Below the pieces are notes generated by a model. That model searched no databases and had not been told where the DNA came from. It saw only the letters and a list, made by a program, of their open reading frames with translations. A DNA stretch of 64,000 bases, taken from Lentinula raphanica. Lineage: Eukaryota > Basidiomycota > Agaricomycetes > Agaricales > Omphalotaceae. The position numbers and the translations under genes are program-made. Shown piece after piece: positions 29,393 through 39,682 of the stretch. Numbering within the stretch: the first letter of the stretch is position 1; each line of letters opens with the position of its first letter. Where the stretch lies: NCBI GenBank assembly GCA_027919835.1, contig JANVFP010000039.1, positions 248,001-312,000 on the forward strand. The letters run 5' to 3'.

Positions 29393-30340
29393 AAATTTGG
29401 TTGCGGAACTTTCTCTGCCTCCTCGTGAGTGTCTTCCCGTCTTGATTCGGGTTGCAACTGTTGAGTTGGCTGTGATACTTTTCGTTCCACCACCTTTCTT
29501 GGTGCTCTCGGTCCATGTCCTTTCGGATATGTACCCATGGTATACCGTTTTCCAGTATTCGGATCCGTAATCGTAAGTTCCTGATCACCCGATTGAAAGG
29601 GTTTCCGTAGCTAGATCTTGTTGATCAGCCACGTTCAGCAGCATTTTCTTTCGATCTTGCGGAAGTACTCGCTTATTCCGTATCTTTCGTGCTACGATCT
29701 GCCTGATCTTCCCCAAAAGCTGTAAAGCTTCAGAAGAAGTCAATTCAATCGTCTTTCGCACTATCCGGTCAGCAAGCTCTTCCTCTAGACCAGGCGTGAA
29801 CAGTTCATTCTGCAGCCTGTATTTTGGTGCCTTCGAAGTTCCCTTAGATTCAGGTATCTTTTCCGGCTTGGGTTGATTTCGAGGGTGAGGTGTAACTTCT
29901 CTGGGCTGAACATCATCAAATGGTCTTCTCGGATTTTCCGTACGAGGAGGTGACGGATCGCGGAATCGTACTTGCTTTGATTTCCATTGATCTGTCTGAT
30001 CAGGCTCGCGTCCCGAGCCTAAAGCACTCTCATCCGTTAAATCGTCAATGGTCACTGACTGTATCCTTTCCAAAGCAGCTTCCCTCAGTGATTGAGAAGA
30101 ATCGGGGTCTGATCCAGCAGATCTGTCATGAATAGGCGTAGAATCGTCCGGATTGGACTTCGGTTTTTCGGATGTTTTGTTTTTACTAGGGTTATTTCGA
30201 TCTATGGGTATATGCACCCCGTCAAAGCGTTTATTCTTGACGGCGGGTATTGCTTTTGGTGAGTTAGGCTTTGGGGCACCCTCATGAGTTGTTGCCTGTT
30301 GCTGAGACCGTGTCCTTGGTCCAGAGGTCAACTCAATCAT
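29393..30340 (-). pseudogene. Outer-element linker between gag and pol, frame-shifted
   Basis: The frame from 30340 to 29585 encodes a proline- and charge-rich protein (MIELTSGPRTRSQQQ start) with no recognised domain. Near 29600 the coding sense moves into another frame (29588-29385, with ITDPNTGKRYTMG), then returns near 29390. Either two small indels or programmed frameshifts explain this. A protease motif was not found with confidence. Confidence 0.5.
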
Positions 30341-30348
30341 TGGATTCC

Positions 30349-31920
30349 TCAGTTTCCCGACTCGTTCGTGTACACCGTAGCAACACCATTGCTAGATCTC
30401 CCTTGCACCATTTCCGCCAGATTGGCAATGACCATCCAAGCTGGGGATCCGGCCAACTGTTCCGAGTAATCCTCATTGTCCGGGATCATCTCGTTCATCA
30501 TCGTCGAAACCTCGGGCCATCCTTTGGCCTGACCATACTTCATGATCTTTTGGTATCTACTCTCACTTCCAAAGTTGTTCGGTAGCGGAGACCCATCCTT
30601 CAACTTAAGACGCTTTGGATCTTGCGGATCACGCATAATCCAACCTTTCCCTAAGAGTTCCAAGAACATTGGACAACTTTGCATCATATGGTTCGGTTCC
30701 CGGCAAAGGAAACACAACATCTCAGACCTTTGCCCTTGTGCATTATTCGGATTCGTGTTAATGATTCCGCGGGGAGGCCCATTGTTTCCGGGATTACCAC
30801 TACCAGAAGCGACAGTATGGGGTTGCACCCGTTGCGCAGGTTGAACATTTCCGGTCTTGATGTTAGCCAGCATTTGAGCCAACGTCTCAAGTTCCTCTTT
30901 GTAGGTAGCCTTAAGTGCTCCCAAATCTTTGACCAACACACTGTACTGGTCCCTGTTTGCAGCTAGTGCTCTTTCCGTTTCCTCGGAAGCCTCTCGTTTG
31001 ACTTCAACGGGCTTACTTGTAGACCGGAAGAAATGCGAGAGATCCGGTACTTCTTCTTTGATCACCGGAGGACCACCAATCGGAACGTATACTCCTCCTC
31101 TTGAGTGGGTTTCCGCATTGAAGACCACACCATCCCGACTTGTTACCGTCCGGTACAACGATTCCAAGGGTGGGTGCCTTGCTACGGCCTCTGCTGCTTC
31201 CTTGTACTCTACAAACAGATATGGATCATCGACCCGACGTTTCTCTACGCGGAAAGCAGGTACCTGCTGTTGAACCTTACGATTCACAGCTTTCCGTAAC
31301 TCGTCATCGAATGCTGACAGGAAAAGAGACACCAATTCCGTGTTTCCTATCGCCGGAGGCGGTTTCAACAACTTATTGGCTTCTACCTCCATCAACAAAC
31401 AATATCCGAGCAACCTATCTCTGTCCCGGACACCCAAAGGAGCATAGTTCTGTACGATCTGCAAGAGCGTATTCTTCGAACCCATTGGTCTCCCTAGAGA
31501 GGCCGGGAATCTTTCACACAGGGAACGCAGAAAACAGTCCGCGTCTTCCCTTCCCTCCTGCGCGCCGGGAAGATGCTCGAGAGCCTGCTTGGTCTGAAGG
31601 GTCATCCAAGAAAAGATCTTTTGCATCTTCACCTTCTCGGAGGTAACTTCCGTAGCCTGGAACGTGTTCAAACAGAACCTCACCCACTCGGGGATCATGC
31701 TCGGATTGGCCAAGTCCAGGATCATAGCAGTTTTGTGCGTAAGCGGAAACTTGGTATTGTTATACTCTGCTTGTTCCGCAGGAGTCAGTTCAGGTGGACC
31801 AAGCATCCTTATGATGTCGAGTTGATCCTCCGGTCGTTTTTGTTGGGCAGCCGGGTTTGCTGGTGCGTTAGCATTCGCTCCCGCGGCTCCCTGATCATTT
31901 CCGTTATGTACTTCGGACAT
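30349..31920 (-). CDS. Gag of outer element with CCHC zinc knuckle
   Basis: The ATG at 31920 gives MSEVHNGNDQGAAG and a 523-aa protein. The central helical region (FPLTHKTAMILDL, WVRFCLNTFQATEV, LLQIVQNYAPLG) resembles a retrotransposon capsid. A zinc knuckle of the form CX2CX4HX4C, CFLCREPNHMMQSC, lies near residue 400, as in nucleocapsids. The frame stays open upstream of this ATG as far as about 32268 without another ATG, so an upstream exon or a longer start is possible. It would package element RNA in virus-like particles in the cytoplasm. Confidence 0.75.
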   Translation of the reverse strand: MSEVHNGNDQGAAGANANAPANPAAQQKRPEDQLDIIRMLGPPELTPAEQAEYNNTKFPLTHKTAMILDLANPSMIPEWVRFCLNTFQATEVTSEKVKMQKIFSWMTLQTKQALEHLPGAQEGREDADCFLRSLCERFPASLGRPMGSKNTLLQIVQNYAPLGVRDRDRLLGYCLLMEVEANKLLKPPPAIGNTELVSLFLSAFDDELRKAVNRKVQQQVPAFRVEKRRVDDPYLFVEYKEAAEAVARHPPLESLYRTVTSRDGVVFNAETHSRGGVYVPIGGPPVIKEEVPDLSHFFRSTSKPVEVKREASEETERALAANRDQYSVLVKDLGALKATYKEELETLAQMLANIKTGNVQPAQRVQPHTVASGSGNPGNNGPPRGIINTNPNNAQGQRSEMLCFLCREPNHMMQSCPMFLELLGKGWIMRDPQDPKRLKLKDGSPLPNNFGSESRYQKIMKYGQAKGWPEVSTMMNEMIPDNEDYSEQLAGSPAWMVIANLAEMVQGRSSNGVATVYTNESGN

Positions 31921-32361
31921 ATTGTTGGGTAAAAACAGTCGTATCAAATCAAATGGTTCGGGTTGTAATGTAGGATCTGAACTAGATTGCGGATCTGGTC
32001 CAACAGTAGCTGCCTTTTGTCTACCGTTTCCTGGCACTACGTTAGATCTCTTCGTTACTGGTTGTTCCGAAGATGGTCTAGCAGCTCTCCCGTTATCTGG
32101 ATTGCTAGTACTCGCTCTTCCGAGGTTTCTCGGATCGTAAACAGGTACAGAGGGTTTCTTTGTTGCGCGCTTTCGCTGATCTGAAGCTTGTATCGCTGGA
32201 TCAAAGAAATCTGCTGAGCCCGCGTTCTTCGAAGTCCGAGTAGCTCTTGGAGCTATTTTTAATGATCAAATAAATTCGATCAAAGGCAGTAGTTTTGAGA
32301 AATCAAGAAGATCTCTCGAGTTCGACCAAAATATAGATTCCACCCCTCGCGGTGGGCTCCA
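31921..32361 (-). promoter_or_regulatory. 5' leader and primer-binding site of outer element
   Basis: The minus strand at 32361-32345 reads TGGAGCCCACCGCGAGG, two bases inside the right LTR. It fits a tRNA primer site (TGG start); the tRNA is not identified. The rest is a leader whose gag frame is open from about 32268 but lacks an ATG. Confidence 0.6.
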
Positions 32362-32363
32362 GA

Positions 32364-34027
32364 TAACGAGGTATAAAGTCGGTTCTTAGTATAATGCCTT
32401 ATGACAGGTCACTTAGCACGAACACAGAGTATGACTTCACGGATTCGTCAATCAAATTGTATTTATAGCGAGGTGTGGGGCGTTGTCAGAGATTCCGCAC
32501 TATCTTATATCTCAAGTCGAACGCAGTCTTGTAAGATCTTTTAGATCAGCAATACTGGTCAGCAGAACGAAGTGACACGGATATACCAGTCGTAAGATCT
32601 GGACTAAGGGGTTTGTTTTGAGTGGCTTCCACTCGGATAAGGGTTTTTAGGCTCGGAAAGCAACGGGGTACCAGACGTTATGGTAGACCAATCGATTCCG
32701 CTCCCGGGTGAAGCAGTACTGATCACTATTCTCAGTAAAACCTCGAAGATCACGCAGATCACCAATCACTACGTGTCAACTTGAACAGAGCCACCAAAAC
32801 TCTGCACGTTCACTCGGCACAACCTGAGACCAAGTCCTCTGTATCTCCGGAACGGAGTCTACCTTCAACTATCAAGTGACAGACACCAAGTCAAACCACT
32901 CAAAAGTTGGGCTTATCGCGATGAAGTAACACACTTAATCTGCAAGGTCCGGTACGGCTTAGAAGCCTTTACTCCCACGTATGGATGAAAAGGATTACCA
33001 GTTCAGAGAGATCTGGGCGCGAAACTTATTTCATTTGTGCGGATACAGGTCTTTAAGTACACTACGAAAAGTCCAATACCCGTATTTGTCCTTGATCTAG
33101 TAGATCTAGCTATTTCTACGGACGGAGTCCGATAATATACACTTAAATAGTAAAATATGACTGAAACGATACAAACACGCAAGGAAATTGTAAGGAAAAC
33201 AGAGAAAAAGATGAAACTTGTCCGTATTTCGTCGTACTTTCGCCAGATCTAGAAGACCAAGCAAGTTCCGACCATGGTCTGTGTGGCATCCACATGCTAG
33301 GGTGCCTAACTCGTCAGAGTGGCTCCTGCCTGTGTTGCTCAAGTGTTTCCGACGAATTTGCTTCCGCGGCATAGTAGTGGTCTCCCCAAGTTAATGAGAT
33401 AGACTCGTAACAGTGGTTGATCTCGCGGATCAGGTAGGTCTGGTCCGTAGCTTTCGAACGGTATGCATATAGCCTGGTGTTCTGGAGCGGACAACGAAGA
33501 TAAATGCTTCAGAAGTGTTTTCCGTAGGTTTCCGCGCGTTTCCGTGAGTGCTGGTCAAAGCTGTACATAGCATACGCTATATCCCAGTTTAGAACTTGAA
33601 CATATGCGTGTTTCCGCTGCGGGTTTTACCCGTACTGCCACGGAAATACTAGATCATCATGTTTCCGACGGTTTCCGCTACTTTGCGTAGGGTTTCCGTG
33701 CGGTAACTCGTCCGGATAGGCTCTCATCGTGTCTGATCTGCTAGATCAAGTGAAATTTCCGTCATCACAGCCAAGTACCAAACTCAGTTGTGCCGATCCG
33801 GCAGATCTTGATACTAAGTCGATATTCCCTTGGTGTGCTCGTACCAGTAGTCAGCATTCTTGAAGGATCCCCGACCAAGGGTGCGAGCAATAGCTCTAAG
33901 TGGATATTCATGGCTGATCCTGCCAAAGGATCTGTATCCTAGCTTATACTGATACAAGTTTGACTGCTAGTTCGGGCTCACTACAGTCCTTATTGATACT
34001 ATGCAACGGTCTAAGTTGATCTTTTTG
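32364..34027 (-). repeat. 5' LTR of outer element, truncated at its outer end
   Basis: A 1664-bp copy of 4905-6568 without indels. I saw four substitutions, for example the bases matching left positions near 4969, 5012, 5388 and 5492. The 35 bp present beyond 6568 in the left copy are absent here, and the sequence runs directly into transposase coding sequence at 34028. Confidence 0.85.
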
Positions 34028-35474
34028 CATTGACGAAGTTAAGAATGCTGTCTCCACCCATAGCCTCCCTGATACTGCGAATGACGGATGTATTTACAGG
34101 CATCAAAAAGTTCTTTCCTCCCCAGTCCTCATGAAGGGTGAACGCTTCGTCTCTGGATTTACCTGATGGGCCAGGTTTGTTCTTGTTCTTTTGCATTTTC
34201 GTACCGTTTCGAAACTCAATGAATTCAGCAAGTTCCTGCCGCAAAAGCATAGGCTAGAGCCACTGGCAAAGTGAACTGAGTTGCCGGCGAAATGGGTCAG
34301 ATTGAAGTGGATATGCTGAAGTAACAGTAACTCACTAGTGGTCCGCATTGTTGGAGTTATATATTCCATCTTCAATCCCTCAGTAGAAGAATAGTACAGC
34401 GTTGTCACCAAAATCTAGTCGTAATCGAAGCCAAGAACGTTCGATCGAAATGTTATGAATGCTTTGAAGATAAACATGTGCGGGAAGTTCATCGACTGGG
34501 CAGTCTGGGTGAAATATTTCCCTGTACACCAAGGAATCAGACTTGAACAATACTGCCAGCTGATGAATGTACCTTAGAGCATTGATCAGGCCAAATAACG
34601 CGGTGGTCTCAGATCCACAATCCGTGGTAAATTGCATGGGAATACCTTGATACCAATCAAAAAGTGCCAGCAGCAACAATTACTTTGCCTCTTACCACCA
34701 TATTCCTCCACCAAGAGTAGGAAACAGTAGGCTACGATATTAGCCATGCGGTTACTGGGAACAACCCATCCACCAAGGTATTTCCCAGTCGCATTGTCCA
34801 CTACTGCCCAGATGGGGAAGCCTATCTTGTACAGTTTGTCGTGACCGTCTCCTGCCCAACGATGGTGAATGCCAAGTGGGATTTTGGGCACACGGTTGAT
34901 CGTTTTTGCTGTAGGTTCTTGCTTTTCAAATCCTTCCGCTGCGTGAATGTGCATCACATCCGACACTAGATGACTGAAGCATTGGGAACATTGTGAGCAT
35001 TAATTCATATCAGGTGTTCAAAGGCTGAAACGAAGCTCACCGTGGCAGATGTGTACCTGTATTATAGGCTACCTTGGCTTGAATGGTTCCAACACCTGCT
35101 CGCTGGGCAGGATCCTTCGACATTTCATTGAGGATCAGCTGCTCCGCTTCGGCTTCCCCTGCTGCATCCATATTCTTCATAACTCCACGACTACCCTTCA
35201 GGTTCAACTCCTTTCGGCGGTTTTTTACTGTAGATGCACTTGCAATAACATGTCGCATGAGTGTTCGCTTCTCATCCATAACATAGATTCGTCACCTCAT
35301 TTTGATTCCATATTCAGTCAACAAGAGTCGAGATATTGTAGTGTTGTTGGTTTCCTTGCGCCTGTGGTACTTTGTGAGTGCTTCTTGTAGCTTCGGGTCA
35401 CTTGCTGGAACTAACACATCATCAGCTACACTGTACAGAAATATGTTTGCAAATGAATTCACGGCAGCTATCAT
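34028..35474 (-). pseudogene. Integrase-core DDE transposase, spliced, interrupted by outer element
   Basis: Exons are 35474-35296, 35238-35041, 34973-34696, 34645-34573, 34521-34336 and 34275-34028, continuing at 4903-4806. Introns of 50-67 nt keep phase throughout, giving about 419 codons from the ATG at 35474. The true N-terminus is probably further upstream, where coding-like sequence extends to about 35620. A helix-turn-helix-like segment (TVKNRRKELNLKGSRG) precedes the core. The DDE residues fit WAGDGHDKL, TTDCGSETT and ISIERSWLR. The family is abundant in Agaricomycete genomes and has a retroviral-integrase-like core. Two stops, TGA at 34382-34380 and TAG at 34256-34254, probably replace tryptophan or a similar codon, so the gene was decaying. 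It is head-to-head with the kinase-like gene at 35665. Confidence 0.75.
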
Positions 35475-35664
35475 ATTGATTTTTTCCTCCGGGGTTACGA
35501 TTCATGAGTAGATCTGGCCCATCGGTTGGTGACATTGGTGTACGTTGAAGAGCTGCACTCAACGTGTATTCATTGAATTCAATATTATGCTTTCTCCAAG
35601 TTCCCAGGCAGAGTACGCCACAGCCTGAGTCGTTGATTCATTTTTTTCTTTAACCCACTGCACA

Positions 35665-38166
35665 ATGGGTAAATGTTCCAGTTGTGGTACAGACTACCCA
35701 TGTCTCGAGACCAACATTTGTTTTGTTTGTCAAGCATTGAGTGGAAAATCTGATGTGGAGAAGCAGACTATCCGGGTACATCGACTTCGAAATTTGCTTC
35801 AGCTGACTTCAACTCATTTTTTTTTTGAAATAGGACAAGTCGAAATGTAGTAGCTGCAGCCATATCTACACTGAGCTGGAGACGCCTCTATGCCAGGTTT
35901 GTGCTTTTCACTGGGGTAGGTCAAATATTATTGTGTTTCCTGTGAACATTTGACAAGAATTGGCGACCATAGTTGACCAAGTAGCACTTCCGAGCTCCTT
36001 GTCACGAAATCCACGTATTGTACAGCAAATCCAGCGACTAAAAACCAGTGAAGTTGCTGCAAATGTTATAGAATCTGCTCGTGTACATCGTCAAAGTGCT
36101 TCGCAAAACCGTTTACAAACTGTAATCCCTCGGGCTCAAAATTCTAGTCTTCGAGCTGCGACAACTAGCGCGATTGGCAAGCGGCAGAACTCAACGACCC
36201 AGACAGTCCTTGATATGGCTCAACAAAAGCGGCTAGGGTCTGTACAGGTACTTTCATCGCTATGGGTAAGCAAGATGAAAAGAGCTGGAGGAAAGCTGGA
36301 GCAGGTGACGATACATGTTCTATTATCATGGTGCTAAGAAGTTTGTTTTGATGAGTCTCTCCATTAGCTCGATCGATACAGCATTGACGAGATGTATCCT
36401 CATGATCAACTTGTGAAGATTGTGTTCGATTCTATTCTCGTGAAAACTAGGACAGCGTATGAAGAAGGACATCCGGGCACACTAGAGAACTTCATGACAT
36501 GAGTTAGCACATCTTTGGTAGCATTCTCCGTTATCGAATTTTGATTACCCTAGCCGGAACGTATCATTCCACGCCCATCAGAGCAAGTCCCAGCATTCAA
36601 TTCTCCGCATGGTAGATCTCCAGGACAAGACAATGAACGAGTTGCTTCAGCATTTTGCTACCCTTGGGTATATCACAGCGCAGCAAGTTGGGATTAGAAA
36701 ACTCGGTATCCGACTCGTCATTGATGAAAAGTTTCTAGTGAGTTGCGAAACCATAATATGCACTTCAAGGTTGACTCACTTTGCTTACACAAAGCCTGAA
36801 GACGACATCTGGGATGATCAAGTTACAACTGGGTCAGGAAATAGGTCTAGCTTGACTTCGGCTCGACGAAGTTCCAGTGCACCTGTATCGCACCCAACTT
36901 CGGCGCGGCGAAGTTCCAGTGTACTTGTATCGCGCGCAACTTTGGCTCGGCAAAGTTCCAGTACACTAGCATCGCACCCCATCCCAAAGAGAAAAGCAAA
37001 CAACGATCTCAACCCGGATACTCATCAAAGTCGCCAATCCGCAGCCACTCCGAGCACTCCAAGTGGTTCAGGCGGTTCAGCTCCACTTGTCCGCAAAAGT
37101 GCTTTCCGACCACGTAAACTGCTTGCGCGCGAAGTTGTCTTGCAGAGAATTTCTTTCCGAACTCTTCTATATAACCACGAACAGCGACAATTCTTTTTGA
37201 GCAAAGATCTCGAGGAGATCTTGCTTCCAGTGATGTGGAAGGAAGATGAACAGCTAGGCTTGTCCTGTAGCCGAGACTCTGCATATTTAGGGTCGGGAAC
37301 TGCAAAACATGCTTTCTATGTATGTGGCTTATGCGTCTTGCACTTTTCTGCTGACAAGGGCTCGAAATATATCTGACAGGCTCAGTATAATGGTAAAGAA
37401 TATGCCTTTGTCCAATGCAAGCCAGGCTGCACCGTAGCCGAAAACTCCAAGTGTCTGCGAGCTGAATTGGAAAACCTCGCTGATGCTCATCAGCTCGCAG
37501 AGGAATTCAAAGAAGATCTTCGCAAAGAAGGCATGAAGTTCCCTAGTACGAACCGTTCCACTGTCCCCATACTTAGTCTTGCTGAATGTTCCATAGAGTT
37601 TCGATTCAATTACCCAGGTGCCTTTATTGGCAAGCTCGTGGATGAGGATATTGAGAATATCGCTCATTTTCATGAATTTCTTGCAACTCCTCTATTACCT
37701 TGTGGCGAAGCTGACTCCCCAATCGCCAAATACACCGGGAATGACAATGTGGGCGAACCTCCTCGAACTGACCGTTCCATCACAGCTTTGATGCATGCCT
37801 ACATGCATTATACATATGTCATGAGCGGTAAATCGCTCCTGATATGTGATATTCAGGGTGAGTTTTTCCATTGTTCTTTATGCACAAAACTTGCTCGAAC
37901 AACATCGATAGGAATGTTTGATGACAAAATGGAGCTTTGTTTGATAGATCCCCAGTCGCATAGGTATGCGTTAGACTTCCTCTATTGACGGCCACTATTT
38001 ACTGTGTTATAGTGATAACGCCGACATCTACAACCGGTCATACTGGGATGGTGGAAAAGCAAAGATGGAGTCCTATGTCAACCACCATATTGACAGTTCG
38101 AACGGATGTGCACAAAACCGCTTCTGTAATGATCTCCAGATCATGAAAATCGAAATCGAGAACTAG
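35665..38166 (+). CDS. Alpha-kinase-like protein with N-terminal Cys pairs; model uncertain
   Basis: Supported exons are 35665-35775, 35834-35915, 35958-36303 and 36368 onward; then a coding stretch with the repeated TSARRSSS segments (36600-37319); then 37380-37856, 37911-37963 and 38015-38166. The N-terminus has two copies of a CX2C...CX2C motif (CSSCGTDYPCLETNICFVC and CSSCSHIYTELETPLC), likely zinc-binding. The C-terminal part fits fungal alpha-type kinases: a LGSGTAKHAFYAQYNGKEYAF N-lobe part, HAYMHYTYVMSGKSLLICDI followed by the QG of the DLQG-like motif, LCLIDPQSHSDN, and a terminal His/Cys zinc motif (YVNHHID, CAQNRFC). Alpha-kinases phosphorylate Ser/Thr and are expanded in mushrooms. 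An in-frame TGA at 36500-36502 and unclear joins near 36500-36800 suggest decay or an incomplete model. Confidence 0.6.
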
Positions 38167-39682
38167 TTGTGTATTTGACTTTCTTGTAATGTCGCATTTG
38201 CAATTCATCTTGGCCACATACAATAGAGTCGACTCTCGAGTGACGAGTGAATTTTTTTATACACTATATAAGACTACATAACTGAGTACAAGACACACTG
38301 TGCTTGCTGAATTACCCTCACTATTAGCATTGCCATCAAGACTGTCCACTGCCATTCCTTGACTGTCATCACCGCGTTCACCTTCACCAATCATCATCTG
38401 GCCAAGCCGGCACAGGCCGGCACCCAGCAAAGTATAAGCCGAGGACTTGTGTGAAGTCACCACCCGTCACACAGCTTACACTAGAGGACCCCAAGCATGT
38501 CGGACCGGTTTTGACAAGTGCAAACTTGACGTTGTCCTTGAGGACAACCGTATCATTGGAGTCTTGGACCTGTATGTAAAATTTATAGCATTTCAGGTCA
38601 TCTATGTAACTGATTCTTATTCGATCCTCGTCTTCTTTCAACTAGTGATATGACTCTATCGAAGAATACCTTCGGTTTTCCAATCTCAAGCCAAACTCCT
38701 CGCTGGATGCAGTAGGAAAGGTCAAGTCCATCACGTCTGAACATGATCACTGATGCTCTGGAGCCTGAGATGTCCTTTTTGGAGGGAGAAGAATAGAGAG
38801 GTGTAAAGGAGAGTAGGAATAGAAAGAGGGAGGTGGTTTAGTAGGAGTTCACTGGCGACTACTGTGTATCTGGCAGGCAATCTTTGGCATTTCTCCAATC
38901 CTGCGCCCAAAGTGACTGGCGGCCTGTGTGGCCACTGGCCGTTGTAAGAGCGTGGCCTCGGAAACAACGGAAACACACAAAGATGGTTGAAACGTTATTA
39001 TGTATAAATTTAATGTGTTCAGGTGAATGATCAACCTGTTGCCATAACTGTCCAAATATCTCGCGAGTTTGTCAAACTCCTCCCAGAGAACAGAAACCAG
39101 AAACCAGAAACCAGAAACCAGAGAGTAAGTATATTCCAGAAACACATGTAGCACAGAGTTTACATAGTACGAACGAGGTGACAGAGCGAAACAAAAAAAA
39201 GTCAAAAAGTCAAAATAAAGGGTAGAGTGATAGACTTTTTTGGAGTTTCAATTCGAGTTTTCTTCGAAATCGGATACGAAAAGTAACGGAGATGAAGATG
39301 AAGACTGTATAAGGGCAAGTAGCTGAGAAAGAATTTTTTTAGACCGTCCCGGGGGTGAGTACTTGAGTACTAGTAGTAGTAGCAAAGGAGGAAGAGAGGA
39401 AAGGAAAAGCGATAGAAAGTCGGAACATAGAAAGTATGTAGATGGATATACGTAGGGGGGGGAGACAGATGACACCCCCCAAGATTTAAAAAAAAAACGG
39501 ACGGGGGAAGGATGAAAACAGAGATGAGAACAGGATAGGAGGATGAAAAAGAAAGACAGGACGCCAGAGCAACATAGAGCATAGAGCATACATAGAGCAA
39601 AAAAAAAAAAAAAAAAGAAAAACCCATATATCCATTCCACCCGACATCAAACCACATCAATACTATACACCACCCCCGCACC
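38167..39682. other. Intergenic: kinase 3' side and RasGEF 3' side
   Basis: No convincing gene. Short frames near 38384-38650 overlap on both strands and lack support. Sequence near 38990-39200 has distant similarity to 60200-60480, which suggests it is RasGEF 3' untranslated DNA that was duplicated along with the gene fragment. Poly-A and poly-C tracts lie at 39463-39502 and 39599-39617. Confidence 0.5.

Larger units (their letters stand above)
4905..34027 (-). mobile_element. Large LTR retroelement with antisense accessory genes (outer element)
   Basis: Two 1664-bp repeats, 4905-6568 and 32364-34027, match base for base apart from about four substitutions that I saw and have no indels. Coding for Gag and Pol runs on the minus strand (gag 31920-30349, pol 29392-25214). 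The 5' LTR is therefore on the right, with a primer-binding site at 32345-32361; the 3' LTR is on the left, with a polypurine tract at 6605-6620. Without the inner element the length is about 17 kb, long for a fungal Gypsy-like element. Between pol and the 3' LTR lie two spliced genes on the opposite strand, B (7388-10114) and C (10888-25002). The element sits inside a transposase gene. The right LTR seems to have lost about 35 bp and part of the target duplication. Confidence 0.85.

Noticed and set aside
29585..29588. In-frame stop as a programmed gag-pol stop
   Set aside because: Coding sense moves to another frame here, so an indel is more likely than a readthrough signal.
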